DNA from: Halalkalibaculum roseum
GTDB taxonomy: Bacteria; Bacteroidota; Rhodothermia; Balneolales; Balneolaceae
Direction: 5' to 3'
NCBI RefSeq assembly: GCF_011059145.1
Contig: NZ_JAALLT010000004.1
Span: 310,001 to 374,000 of the forward strand
Length of the DNA stretch: 64,000 bases
The stretch's first letter is position 1. Each line of letters begins with the position of its first letter. The notes beneath the pieces are model-generated. The model did not search any database and was not told the DNA's origin. It saw only the letters and a program-made list of their open reading frames with translations. The translations under genes and the position numbers were made by a program. Shown here in pieces: positions 55,243 to 64,000 of this stretch.

Positions 55243-56109
55243 TTAAAACAGATTCAGCTGTTCATTCTGCCGCTCAATAGGCCATGCAGGCATTGGATTC
55301 ATATCTATAAGTTCAGATAATAGCTGATGGAATTTGCGGGCAATGGGCGGCTGATTCTTGCTGTCGGGTGCATGGGTAAAAATATAGGGATGCAGCCCTT
55401 CTTTGATCCAGTCAGCAATTATGATAGCCCACTCTTTAAGATAGGGCTCATTATTAAGGGCGTCATTGGCTCCAACAAAACGGACAAAAGGACGAGAAGC
55501 CGTGGTATCAAACCGAACCGGAACCTTAGGTTTCTTATTCTGTGCTTCAGTGATAGATGGCTCATTCGATTTCATAGCGTGGAGCTTTCGCGTATCGAAT
55601 ATCACCCGGTTGATGCTGTAACTCTTTAACAGCCGGTTAAGGCGGTGCTCTAGCTTCCCATGATCAAAAAATTTGGGATGCCGAACTTCAAGGGCATAGC
55701 TGTAAACCGTGGGAAGGTAGGAAAAGAGTTTTTCCAGGCGATCAAAATATTCAGGAGGGAATCCGGAAGATAACTGGATGTGAAAAGGACCAAGCCTGTC
55801 GGCAATGGGATCAAAAGTATCCAGAAACTGCAAAACCTCATCTTCCACATTATGCAGCTGTCGCTCGTGAGTAATGGAGCGATGGAACTTAAAACAAAAC
55901 TTAAAATTATCCGGCGTTTTACTGCCCCAGCTTTTCAACGTTTTAGCACTGGGAATATTATAGAATGTGGTATTTCCCTCCACGGAATTGAATACCGAAG
56001 CATACTGGGATAAATAGTCATCCTGCTTAGCATCATCGGTATAAAAAGTACCGACCCACTCTTTTAGGCTCCAGCCGGTACATCCTATGTTATACTTGGT
56101 TATGGCCAT
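55243..56109 (-). CDS. DUF72 family protein
   Basis: A 288-residue protein with a TIM-barrel-like DUF72 pattern: YNIGCTGWSLKEWVGTFYTD at the start, FNSVEGNTTFYNIPS, FKFCFKFHRSITHER, and ALEVRHPKFF later. Family function is not established, although an enzyme fold is clear. The gene stands alone between prfC and the divergent symporter. Confidence 0.92.
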   Translation of the reverse strand: MAITKYNIGCTGWSLKEWVGTFYTDDAKQDDYLSQYASVFNSVEGNTTFYNIPSAKTLKSWGSKTPDNFKFCFKFHRSITHERQLHNVEDEVLQFLDTFDPIADRLGPFHIQLSSGFPPEYFDRLEKLFSYLPTVYSYALEVRHPKFFDHGKLEHRLNRLLKSYSINRVIFDTRKLHAMKSNEPSITEAQNKKPKVPVRFDTTASRPFVRFVGANDALNNEPYLKEWAIIIADWIKEGLHPYIFTHAPDSKNQPPIARKFHQLLSELIDMNPMPAWPIERQNEQLNLF

Positions 56110-56325
56110 TTATAGCGAATTAACTGGGATCACAGATATCCAAAAGAAACATGTATAGTAAAATAAGTCATACTTCTTGTAAGCTTTTTCCGTGTTCTAT
56201 TAGTAATAAACTGACTTTTATTGATAATTAGCAACGCTATTTAAGGCATAAATCGTTTATCGGTTTGTAACTCTTAAATTGAATTCTATATTAGATGAAA
56301 ATTACCTGGCATTTAGCACGCACCT

Positions 56326-58071
56326 ATGCATTTTGCTTTACTCGACTACCTGGTGATGGGCGGGTACGTTATTTTGATGTTTGCCGTGGCTGTTATAGCC
56401 CGTAAAAGAGGACAGGAAGATCTCGAGGACTTTTTTACAGGTGGCAAAAACCTACCCTGGTGGCTTATCGGAATCTCCATGGTTGCCACAACATTCGCGG
56501 CCGACACCCCTCTCGCCGTGACCGGCATTGTTGCCAGTGAAGGTATTGCAGGTAACTGGATCTGGTGGAACTTCATGTTTTCGGGGCTATTCACCGTATT
56601 TCTCTATGCCAAACTCTGGAAGCGCGCCGATGTTATAACCGACGTTGAATTTATTGAACTGCGATACGGTGGAAAACCTGCCAGCATTCTTCGCGGTTTC
56701 CGAGCCATCTACCTGGCTTTTCCAATAAACTGTATTATCCTGGGATGGGTGACAGTGGGGATGGCAAAAATCCTGACCGTGGTCACGGGTGCCGACCAGT
56801 GGATGATCATCTTTGCGCTCTATTTTCTTATTGGAATATATATAGCTATCTCAGGACTGTGGGGCGTCGTTGTCACAGACTTCATCCAGTTTATCATTGC
56901 CATGACCGGTTCCATCATGCTTGCCTGGCTTGCGGTCGACCACGTTGGGGGTCTGAATGAAATGAATGCCAAGCTGATAGCAGAATTCGGACCTGATCCC
57001 TGGGTATTGGATTTTAACCCATTTACCAATCCTGAAATTCTCCTTTCAACAGCACTCGTGTGGGTGGGTATGATGTGGTGGGCCTCCTGGTATCCCGGTT
57101 CCGAACCGGGTGGCGGGGGTTATATTGCCCAACGCATGTTTTCGGCCAAAGACGAGAAAAATGCTGTTGGCGGAACCCTGCTTTTTAATGTGATGCATTT
57201 CGCCATACGACCCTGGCCGTGGATACTGGTAGCGCTTGTTTCACTCATTGTCTATCCAAATCTGGCTGATAAGGAGACCGGGTATCCGCTGTTGATGCTT
57301 GACCTGCTACCCGCCGGACTGCTGGGTCTGTTGGCTATAGCATTTTTATCCGCTTTTGTCTCTACAGTGTCAACCCACCTCAACTGGGGTGCTTCTTACG
57401 TCGTTAACGATTTCTATAAGCGTTATTTCAAACCTCCGAATCGATTTGAAAACAAAGCCGAAGCCGAAAAACACTATGTTTGGATTTCGAGAATCGCCAC
57501 CCTGCTCATCATGGCATTGGCCATATTGGTATCCTATTTCTTTGATACCGTAAAAGGGGGTTGGGAAGCCATACTTTCCATCGGTGCCGGTACCGGACTC
57601 GTATTTATGCTTCGCTGGTTCTGGTGGCGGATCAATGCCTGGAGTGAGATAACGGCTATGATTACTGCCGCAATAGGAAGTTTTCTTGCGCCTGAAATCG
57701 GGTATGATGACTTTGCGAGCAAAATGATATTCACAACCATCTTCTCTACCATTTCCTGGATCGCCGTCACCCTGATGACGTCTCCTGAAAAAGATGAGAC
57801 CCTTCAGAAATTCTTCGACCAGGTTCAGCCCGGCGGACCCGGATGGAAGGAATTCACCAAAGATGGCAAACCGGTGGAACCTATCTGGCCCGCTGTTATA
57901 AAAGTGGCCCTAGCGGCGGTATCCATCATAAGTTTTCTTTATGGAATGGGACAGCTATTCTTCGGCAGCGCAGTTTGGGGGCTCTTATTGATGATCATTG
58001 CAACGGGTATATTAATTTATATAGTAAAGGAGCTTACCAAGGAGAAGGGAGATATGAGTATTGAGGCATGA
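56326..58071 (+). CDS. Sodium:solute symporter family transporter, large form
   Basis: The 581-residue protein has about 13-15 hydrophobic segments. DFFTGGKNLPWWLIGISMVA and TTFAADTPLAVTGI mark the TM1 region, and FLSAFVSTVSTHLNWGASYV the TM8 sodium site (Ser-Thr pair). It resembles larger SSS proteins of Bacteroidota with the RMFSAKDEKNAVGG loop. Substrate unknown. The protein is only distantly like the symporter at 14221. Confidence 0.93.
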   Translation: MHFALLDYLVMGGYVILMFAVAVIARKRGQEDLEDFFTGGKNLPWWLIGISMVATTFAADTPLAVTGIVASEGIAGNWIWWNFMFSGLFTVFLYAKLWKRADVITDVEFIELRYGGKPASILRGFRAIYLAFPINCIILGWVTVGMAKILTVVTGADQWMIIFALYFLIGIYIAISGLWGVVVTDFIQFIIAMTGSIMLAWLAVDHVGGLNEMNAKLIAEFGPDPWVLDFNPFTNPEILLSTALVWVGMMWWASWYPGSEPGGGGYIAQRMFSAKDEKNAVGGTLLFNVMHFAIRPWPWILVALVSLIVYPNLADKETGYPLLMLDLLPAGLLGLLAIAFLSAFVSTVSTHLNWGASYVVNDFYKRYFKPPNRFENKAEAEKHYVWISRIATLLIMALAILVSYFFDTVKGGWEAILSIGAGTGLVFMLRWFWWRINAWSEITAMITAAIGSFLAPEIGYDDFASKMIFTTIFSTISWIAVTLMTSPEKDETLQKFFDQVQPGGPGWKEFTKDGKPVEPIWPAVIKVALAAVSIISFLYGMGQLFFGSAVWGLLLMIIATGILIYIVKELTKEKGDMSIEA

Positions 58072-58091
58072 AGCGTTAATCTTGGGCTGTA

Positions 58092-58226
58092 ACACAGAGT
58101 TACTCAGAGAAGATCGGAGATACACAGAGAATAACCACTTCCTTAGTCCTTCTTCCGGTATCTCATTTTCCTTTCTCCAGCCTTCTTTACTCCATGTAAC
58201 TTTGTGCTTCTCAGTGACACTCCGTG
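58092..58226. repeat. Inverted pair of degenerate 38-bp repeats
   Basis: Copy A (58092-58129, starting ACACAGAGTTACTCAGAG) and copy B (58190-58226, inverse orientation) face each other across 60 bases between the symporter and PadR genes. Each copy is itself made of CNCNGAG words about every 10 bases. A third copy at 61323-61360 is about 84 per cent identical to A by eye, and a fourth lies at 53350-53390. Confidence 0.75.
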
Positions 58227-58304
58227 AAATAGCTAGCACTATCCTTAAACTTTTATTGCAACCTTTTAACAGGTTACCCGTATTTGTTTTAAATCTTAAA
58301 ATAA

Positions 58305-58661
58305 ATGCCTGTGATGGATCTGCTTACCCGAATGGAGGAATTGCTGCTGTTGAGTGTCTGGAGACTTCAGGAAGACGCCTATGGCCTTGAAATCAGGCAG
58401 CACCTGTCCGAATTACTAGGAAAAGATTTTTCCGTTGGATCGGTTTATGTACCTCTGAAACGGCTAAAAAAACGTGGATATCTCACTACGTGGGACAGTG
58501 ACCCAACTGATGAGCGCGGCGGTCGTTCCAAGCGGTTTTTCAAGCTCACCTCGAAAGGTGTTAACGCCCTTCAACAGGTAAAAACGGTACAAGAACAAAC
58601 ATGGTCTGATCTGCCTGACCTTGGACTTGAATGGTATCCTTCAAAAGCAACTTTGACATGA
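58305..58661 (+). CDS. PadR family transcriptional regulator
   Basis: The 118-residue protein is a PadR-type winged helix: EELLLLSVWRLQEDAYGLEI, SVGSVYVPLKRLKKRGYL and the wing DERGGRSKRFFKLTSKG, then a short dimerisation helix. Its stop overlaps the permease start (ATGA), so it should regulate that gene. PadR genes coupled to permeases with an N-terminal prefix domain are common in Bacteroidota. Confidence 0.93.
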   Translation: MPVMDLLTRMEELLLLSVWRLQEDAYGLEIRQHLSELLGKDFSVGSVYVPLKRLKKRGYLTTWDSDPTDERGGRSKRFFKLTSKGVNALQQVKTVQEQTWSDLPDLGLEWYPSKATLT

Positions 58662-61273
58662 AGAATTACTCCACTCCATTCATCATAAAGGTATTGGATG
58701 TGTTGCTACCACATGACCTGCACCATTTGATCGGTGACCTGGAAGAAGAATACTACTGGAACAAGAAAAATGAAGGGCGAAGCTATGCTTACCTCTCTTT
58801 GTGGAGCCAGGTTCTTAGATCCATCCCCTATTTCATACTACAATCACTAATCTGGAATACTGTTATGATTTTAAATTACCTGAAAGTAACCTGGCGAGGC
58901 ATCAAAAAACATAAAAGCTTTTCCCTTATTAATATTCTGGGTCTGGCTGCCAGCATGGCTGTCTGCCTGCTTATCATGCTATTCATTATTGACCAGCGTA
59001 GTTATGATCGTTTCCATGAGCATGCAGATCGCATTTATCGCGTCAATTCTGATTTTAAATCCGGTGGTAATAATGAGGCAATTCTCTACGCTACCTCTCC
59101 AGCAGATCTTGCCGCGAAGCTGGAGGAGGAGATACCCGCTGTGGAAGAAGCGGTACGCCTGCGAGGTAACTATAGCGGTGAAATCAGGGTCGGCGAGAAA
59201 ACTTTTAACCTTAATGGTGTATTTACGGATGGCGACTTTTTCAAAGTATTTGACTTTGAGCTATTGAAAGGAGATCCGCAAACCGCACTTTCAGAACCCG
59301 GTAATATCGTATTGTCGCCCGAAACAGCGAAAAAACTATTCGACAGTGATGATCCTATGGGAAAAGTGCTTACCGGATTGGGTGACAGAGATTATACCGT
59401 TACCGGCATTGTGAATACTGAGGTAAAGACTCATTTTAATTTTGAAGTGCTGGTCTCCTATGCCTCACTAACTTCAAAAACTGCACTTACCGAATCACTG
59501 TCTGACTGGAAAAATAATATTTACCAGTCCTATACCTACTTAAAGATAAAGGAACAGGCTCAAGAGGATAATTTAACGTCACAATTTCCTTCCCTTATCT
59601 CAAGACACTACCAGGATGAAGAAGGAGAAAACATCATCAACTCTTTTGTACTTCAGCCTTTGACCAAAATAAATTTGGGACCTATCATCTCGAATGAAGT
59701 TGGTAATTCCATTCCGGGTATTATAGCCTGGTTCCTTATCGGATTTGCACTAATAATCATTCTTATTGCCTGCTTTAACTATGTAAGTCTGACAATTGCC
59801 AAAGCCTTAAACCGAGGCAAGGAAGTAGGTGTACGGAAAGTTCTGGGAGCCTTCAGATCGAATGTCATTAAACAGTTCCTTACCGAATCGGTTATTATCG
59901 CCATTCTGGCTTTACTCTTTTCCATAGCGATCCTAAAGTGGCTGCTTCCTGAGTTCAACAGTCTATTCATAATCAATATGTCGGAGAATCAGATTGACCT
60001 GAGCCTTTTCAACCACTATTGGGTTTATATTTTCTTTTTGATGTTCAGCGTTTTTGTGGGGGTTCTTGCAGGCATTTATCCGGCAGTTTACCTCTCATCC
60101 TTTCAACCCTCAAAGGTGCTAAAAGGAATAAGCTCCATTAAAGGATTATCAGCCATTGCGATACGGAAAACTATTATCGTCAGCCAATTTACATTTTCTC
60201 TCGTATTTATCATTACGGCTATCATACTGTTCAAACAGTTTAATTTCATGGTCAATGTAGATCACGGTTTCAACTCCGAACATATCATTAATGTAGCCCT
60301 GCAGGATGTATCGTATGAGAGATTTGAATCGAGGTATGCCAATCATACTGATGTAATCTCTATGGCAGCCAGTTCAAAAGTACCGGCATTAGGCTCTATT
60401 ACGGGTGCATGGATAAATTCAGAGTCTCTAACTGACCCGATTCGAGGTCACTCATTTGATGTGGATGAGAATTACATACAAACAATGGGCCTGAATCTGC
60501 TCACGGGGCGAAACTTTAACCCTGAAATTGGGAGTGATTCTACCGATGCCGCAATCCTGGGTAAATCAGCTGTCAACAAGCTTGGCCTTGGTTCTCCCAC
60601 AGAAGCTTTGGGAAAACCTGTTGAAATAAATGACGCATCTTACACTATCATAGGCGTGATTGATGATTTTATCTCGGCCAATCCGTTACGAAGTAAAGAT
60701 CCGATATTAATGCGGTATAATCCGGATAACTATTATTATGCCGTGGTAAAAATAAGAGCCGGAGAAACAGCATCTTTTGCTAATTATCTGGAAAGTACCT
60801 GGCTGGACCTCAACAGTGTCTATTCTCTGAAATACAAGATTTTCAATGAGCAGCTGCAGGAGAGTCCGATTCTGGTACTTTTCGGAGATTTCCTTAAGGT
60901 GCTCGGCCTGATCGCCGTATTCTCCGTGCTGATCTCCTGTCTTGGTCTACTGGGTATGGCAATGTACTCAGCGGAAAATAGAATAAAAGAGATTGGTATT
61001 CGAAAGGTTCTGGGAGCCACTTCAGGAAACATTGTCTATCTGCTTTCCAAAGAGTACCTGTTTCTGGTTGGAATCGCCGTTCTAATAGGTACGCCTCTGG
61101 CCTGGTTCATCAATAATCTGTGGCTGCAACAAGTGAGTAATAAGACCGCTATCGGTCCTGTCATATTTATTGCCGGTGTACTGGGTACGGTTCTGCTGGC
61201 TATGCTAACTATAGGCTCACAAACCCTGCGCGCCGCCAAGGCCAATTCTATACAAAACTTGCAAAGTGAATGA
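58658..61273 (+). CDS. ABC transporter permease, FtsX/MacB type, with N-terminal permease prefix domain
   Basis: The 871-residue protein starts at 58658, overlapping the PadR stop; an ATG at 58631 is less likely. The first 80 residues (LLPHDLHHLIGDLEEEYYWN) match the permease prefix domain seen in PadR-linked permeases. Two MacB/FtsX units follow: the first membrane segment before a large periplasmic part, then EVGVRKVLGAFRSNVIKQFL, and again at the end EIGIRKVLGATSGNIVYLL. No ATPase gene is adjacent. Confidence 0.92.
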   Translation: MKNYSTPFIIKVLDVLLPHDLHHLIGDLEEEYYWNKKNEGRSYAYLSLWSQVLRSIPYFILQSLIWNTVMILNYLKVTWRGIKKHKSFSLINILGLAASMAVCLLIMLFIIDQRSYDRFHEHADRIYRVNSDFKSGGNNEAILYATSPADLAAKLEEEIPAVEEAVRLRGNYSGEIRVGEKTFNLNGVFTDGDFFKVFDFELLKGDPQTALSEPGNIVLSPETAKKLFDSDDPMGKVLTGLGDRDYTVTGIVNTEVKTHFNFEVLVSYASLTSKTALTESLSDWKNNIYQSYTYLKIKEQAQEDNLTSQFPSLISRHYQDEEGENIINSFVLQPLTKINLGPIISNEVGNSIPGIIAWFLIGFALIIILIACFNYVSLTIAKALNRGKEVGVRKVLGAFRSNVIKQFLTESVIIAILALLFSIAILKWLLPEFNSLFIINMSENQIDLSLFNHYWVYIFFLMFSVFVGVLAGIYPAVYLSSFQPSKVLKGISSIKGLSAIAIRKTIIVSQFTFSLVFIITAIILFKQFNFMVNVDHGFNSEHIINVALQDVSYERFESRYANHTDVISMAASSKVPALGSITGAWINSESLTDPIRGHSFDVDENYIQTMGLNLLTGRNFNPEIGSDSTDAAILGKSAVNKLGLGSPTEALGKPVEINDASYTIIGVIDDFISANPLRSKDPILMRYNPDNYYYAVVKIRAGETASFANYLESTWLDLNSVYSLKYKIFNEQLQESPILVLFGDFLKVLGLIAVFSVLISCLGLLGMAMYSAENRIKEIGIRKVLGATSGNIVYLLSKEYLFLVGIAVLIGTPLAWFINNLWLQQVSNKTAIGPVIFIAGVLGTVLLAMLTIGSQTLRAAKANSIQNLQSE

Positions 61274-61322
61274 GGTATGGAATAGTATAGATGGGAGGTG
61301 AGACGTTCGACGTGGGTCTGTT

Positions 61323-61360
61323 ACACTGAGTTACTCAGAGAAGCACGGAGTGACTCAGAG
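61323..61360. repeat. Third full copy of the degenerate 38-bp repeat
   Basis: ACACTGAGTTACTCAGAG starts a 38-base copy that differs from copy A (58092) at about six positions. It lies between the permease and the convergent M61 gene. Confidence 0.75.
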
Positions 61361-61447
61361 GCTCCCTCCTTCCACATCAAAGCGGTGGAAGGAGTAGAAG
61401 AGGTAACCTGTTTGACGTTTCACTTTTCACGTCTCATGTCTTCCATC

Positions 61448-63307
61448 TCACTCATCACTTGTTACTTTACTCCCCAACCAGCTTTCCCGAAAGGTTTTCA
61501 TCTCTTCTGTCACCTCCATACCCGCCTGCTCATAGGGTAGCAGTTCCAGGGTGGGATCTTCGACCAGGACCAGCGTGGTATCGTAGCGTTCACCGACGGA
61601 CTCATAACTTACACCAAGTGTATCTCCCGGAGAATGGGCGTTCAGTATTCGTTGCAAATCCCTGGCGTTGGTTATTGTTTCACCGCCAAGGCTAATCAAC
61701 ACATCATCCTGATCAATCCCGGCTTTATAAAGCGGACTGCCTATTAAGGTATTTTCGGTGATGGTCGGCCTCCCTGCTTTAAAATTTATTCTCTCACTCC
61801 CGTAGCTAATCACTGCTTTCCCGGGGAATTCATTTCTAAGAAGAAATCCCGCATTGGCAAAAAGCGGTTTCAGTTCAATCATATCTGAACCGTAAATGTG
61901 CCGATCAAAAAAGTCCTGAGCAAATTGCCGGTTCCCGGTAACTTTGGCAAGCGTATTTTTCAAGTCTTCCAGCCTATAGGGTTTTTCCGGTATCCCATAA
62001 GTTTGCCACATAGCACGCATATAATCATCAAGAGTGATATTTTCGAACTCTGTTCTGAGCTTCAGGTCCAGACCCAGACCGATTACCGCTCCCCAGGAAT
62101 AATACGAGATGAAAGTATTCTCCTTATTCTGATCATCTACGGAAGTGGCGGCATCCACAAAAGGAGCTTGCATACTCATCTCAACCGGACTATAAAACTG
62201 ATTGCCCGGTGAGTTGAGTACATAATTCAATGTCCCGCCCCATCCGAGGCCATATTCCCGGTCATCAATCAAACCCGCTCGACGGACGATCAAATCATCA
62301 TAGTAGCTCGTAAATCCTTCGGCAAACCATAGTGAACCCGACACGTTGGCCTCCTGGAAGGCAAAAGGTTCAAGACTCTGCGGGCGTATACGTTCTACAT
62401 TCCAGCCATGAAAATATTCATGAGACAGCGTGTATAAATTCCGCATAGCTCCCTCTTCAAGAGATCGCTGACTGGTAAGAATTGTGGAGTTGCGATGTTC
62501 CATGCCATCTCCGTAAACATAAGGCAGATAATCAGCGATAAAGGTATAGCTTCCATAATCATAGGAAGGCGGTTCTCCATAAACGGCAATTTGCTCTTCA
62601 ACCACTTTTTTTGCCATCTCTGCATATTCATCGGCCTGCTTTTCAGTACCGTTATGATGCAGGGCCAGCCTGATGTTGTAATTTGTAGTATCAGCCGGAA
62701 CAGTCCATTCCCGAAGCATAAAGTTGCTGAGTTCAGTTGGACTATCCATCAAATAACCAAAATTCGGGGCAGTAAATACGTACGGATCTTCTGTGGATTT
62801 CAGCTGGGTAGCCACCTTCCAGTTACTGCCTTCGGGCGGATGAAAGGCTATGGTCATATTCTGCATTTCTGTTCCCTGTGCCCAAACCAATGAGGCCGGA
62901 ATATTTAAATGAGCATGCTGCTCATTGACTCCCGAATAGGTTCCGTCGACATGATTGGCATATAAGGTATAACTGAATTTTAGTGTCCCGTTGTGACCAC
63001 TCACTATCCAGTTATGGAGGTCCGGCTGAAAAATATCCAGGGTATCGCCTTCTCCATCAATGGCATTCACGTTATACACATTTTTAGCAAACTCATGCAG
63101 CGCGTAGCGACCCGGCGAGGTTCTACTCATAGATACCTTCACAGGAATAGCATCCAGGTCGGTTATCGTAAGAGTTATTTCGGCCTCGTGATGAGCCGCA
63201 TTCGGAAATCTGATATCATAACGAATATTGCCGTCGACGTTGGTTTGAACTCCGCAGCCGATCGTCACATAAACCGCTGCCAGTATTAGTAAAATCGCCT
63301 GTTTCAT
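61448..63307 (-). CDS. M61 family aminopeptidase lipoprotein with PDZ domain
   Basis: A 619-residue protein; start at 63307 gives a lipoprotein signal (VYVTIGCGV). The zinc motif HEYFH is near residue 296 in SHEYFHGWNVERIRP, and WFAEGFTSYYDDL holds the distal Glu. A C-terminal PDZ domain (SPLYKAGIDQDDVLISLGGE) follows. M61 enzymes release glycine or alanine residues from peptide N-termini. In-frame ATGs at 63325 and 63397 are alternatives. Confidence 0.94.
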   Translation of the reverse strand: MKQAILLILAAVYVTIGCGVQTNVDGNIRYDIRFPNAAHHEAEITLTITDLDAIPVKVSMSRTSPGRYALHEFAKNVYNVNAIDGEGDTLDIFQPDLHNWIVSGHNGTLKFSYTLYANHVDGTYSGVNEQHAHLNIPASLVWAQGTEMQNMTIAFHPPEGSNWKVATQLKSTEDPYVFTAPNFGYLMDSPTELSNFMLREWTVPADTTNYNIRLALHHNGTEKQADEYAEMAKKVVEEQIAVYGEPPSYDYGSYTFIADYLPYVYGDGMEHRNSTILTSQRSLEEGAMRNLYTLSHEYFHGWNVERIRPQSLEPFAFQEANVSGSLWFAEGFTSYYDDLIVRRAGLIDDREYGLGWGGTLNYVLNSPGNQFYSPVEMSMQAPFVDAATSVDDQNKENTFISYYSWGAVIGLGLDLKLRTEFENITLDDYMRAMWQTYGIPEKPYRLEDLKNTLAKVTGNRQFAQDFFDRHIYGSDMIELKPLFANAGFLLRNEFPGKAVISYGSERINFKAGRPTITENTLIGSPLYKAGIDQDDVLISLGGETITNARDLQRILNAHSPGDTLGVSYESVGERYDTTLVLVEDPTLELLPYEQAGMEVTEEMKTFRESWLGSKVTSDE

Positions 63308-63473
63308 AAGAAAAGTTGTACTCATGGTTATTGAAAGAGCAGATAGAGAAACTGCATTAAGATAGGTAAAATTAAAGCCCAATGAATAGTCCCTCATTTA
63401 AAACTTTACCGTGAGCGGATTTGCTAAACCAATGAGTTAGGCCAGTAACTTTAAAAGCAAAGAGGTTTAATAA

Positions 63474-64000
63474 TTATTCCTGTTTGATGCTGTCAACGGG
63501 ATTGATAAGCGCAGCCTTCAAGGATTTATAACTCACGGTTACAAGGCAAATGATAACACTCAGAAGGATGGTTGCTGCAAAAACACCAATGAGATTTAAT
63601 CCCAGGTTGATACGGTAAGGGAAGTCTTGCAACCAGCCTCTCGCGAGAAAATAAACTACGGGCCAGGCAATGATATTTGCAATCAGAACCAGTTGCACAT
63701 ACTCTTTTGACAGTAGAACCAAAATCTGGCTGAGAGAAGCGCCAAGGGTTTTGCGAATGCCAATCTCCTTCGTTCTCTTGGATGCTGTAAAGGAAGCCAG
63801 CCCGAAAAGTCCCAGGCAAGCCACCAGTATGCATAAGAGCGTAAATACGCCCGTTACCCGACCCAGTGTCATTTCTGCGGCATATATTTTATCCAGTTCT
63901 TCATCCTGAAAGGAATATTGAAAGGGGTCGATGTGATTGACTTCAGCCCATACCTCCTCAAGGTGCTTTAATCCCTCATTAACTCCACCGGGACCTAATT
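63474..64000 (-). CDS. FtsX/MacB-type ABC transporter permease, C-terminal part (cut by window edge)
   Basis: The reading frame is open to the window end, giving 175 C-terminal residues. EEVWAEVNHIDPFQYSFQDE is the end of a MacB-like periplasmic part; SKRTKEIGIRKTLGASLSQI then matches the FtsX core, followed by three hydrophobic segments. Its end resembles that of the permease at 58658 (EIGIRKVLGA), so it is a second, probably paralogous permease. Confidence 0.9.
   Translation of the reverse strand, partial: LGPGGVNEGLKHLEEVWAEVNHIDPFQYSFQDEELDKIYAAEMTLGRVTGVFTLLCILVACLGLFGLASFTASKRTKEIGIRKTLGASLSQILVLLSKEYVQLVLIANIIAWPVVYFLARGWLQDFPYRINLGLNLIGVFAATILLSVIICLVTVSYKSLKAALINPVDSIKQE

Noticed and set aside
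53326-61360. A CRISPR array formed by the 38-bp repeats
   Set aside because: Copies are degenerate, in both orientations and kilobases apart, with no regular spacers and no cas genes.

Overview
The window reads as chromosomal DNA from a member of the Bacteroidota in the broad sense, most likely Balneolales/Rhodothermota-like. The indications are a PorX response regulator with a PglZ domain, an exported protein ending in a type IX secretion sorting domain, BlaI plus M56 (BlaR1-like) pairs, promoters of the TTTG-N18-20-TAnnTTTG type, few clear Shine-Dalgarno sequences, and many lipoproteins with a short lipobox. No phage, plasmid backbone, large transposon, rRNA operon or CRISPR array is visible. 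The placement is inferred from gene content only.

Layout. 1-4.6 kb: a truncated sensor kinase, then a BlaI-type repressor and three related M56-type membrane proteins in tandem (the middle one has no protease domain) behind a promoter overlapped by two repressor palindromes. 4.6-8.1 kb: tig-clpP-clpX protein quality control and tRNA-Leu. 8.3-13.3 kb: cutA, an Fe-S type cysH, a crotonase-family enzyme, an HtrA lipoprotein, a DHH phosphoesterase and thiamine pyrophosphokinase. 13.37-13.93 kb: a GIY-YIG nuclease gene between inverted repeats and an 8-bp direct repeat, the best candidate here for an unusual mobile element. 14.2-22.4 kb: a sodium symporter, tsaE, porX, a ComEA-like protein, an alpha/beta hydrolase, trhO and a T9SS-sorted metalloprotease. 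22.6-31.5 kb: fumarylacetoacetase with an uncharacterised partner, hemW, a gamma carbonic anhydrase, a DsbA lipoprotein, an M28 peptidase and a DUF2339 membrane protein.

31.6-40 kb: an SDR-aldehyde dehydrogenase-YhdH operon, a lone receiver protein, tRNA-Phe with its own promoter and terminator, recJ, leucine dehydrogenase and Hsp33. 40-51 kb: a large M16 lipoprotein peptidase, an A-type Fe-S carrier, an AlbA_2 protein, gpsA-plsY (phospholipid entry), lipA-lipB-lpdA (lipoate synthesis and use) and a second M28 peptidase. 51-64 kb: a GNAT acetyltransferase, two tandem zincin lipoproteins, prfC, a DUF72 protein, a second sodium symporter, a PadR-permease pair, an M61 peptidase and the C-terminal part of a second FtsX-type permease.

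Two themes run through the window. One is an unusual number of exported peptidases (HtrA, two M28, M16, M61, a T9SS zincin and two small zincin lipoproteins), consistent with life on proteinaceous organic matter; the fumarylacetoacetase and leucine dehydrogenase genes fit amino-acid catabolism. The other is that spaces between genes, especially convergent ones, are filled with several unrelated short inverted or tandem repeat families (8.65, 13.4, 19.5, 22.5, 26.4, 40.0-40.2, 47.9, 49.4, 53.3, 58.1 and 61.3 kb). All functional assignments come from motifs read by eye; no database search was run.
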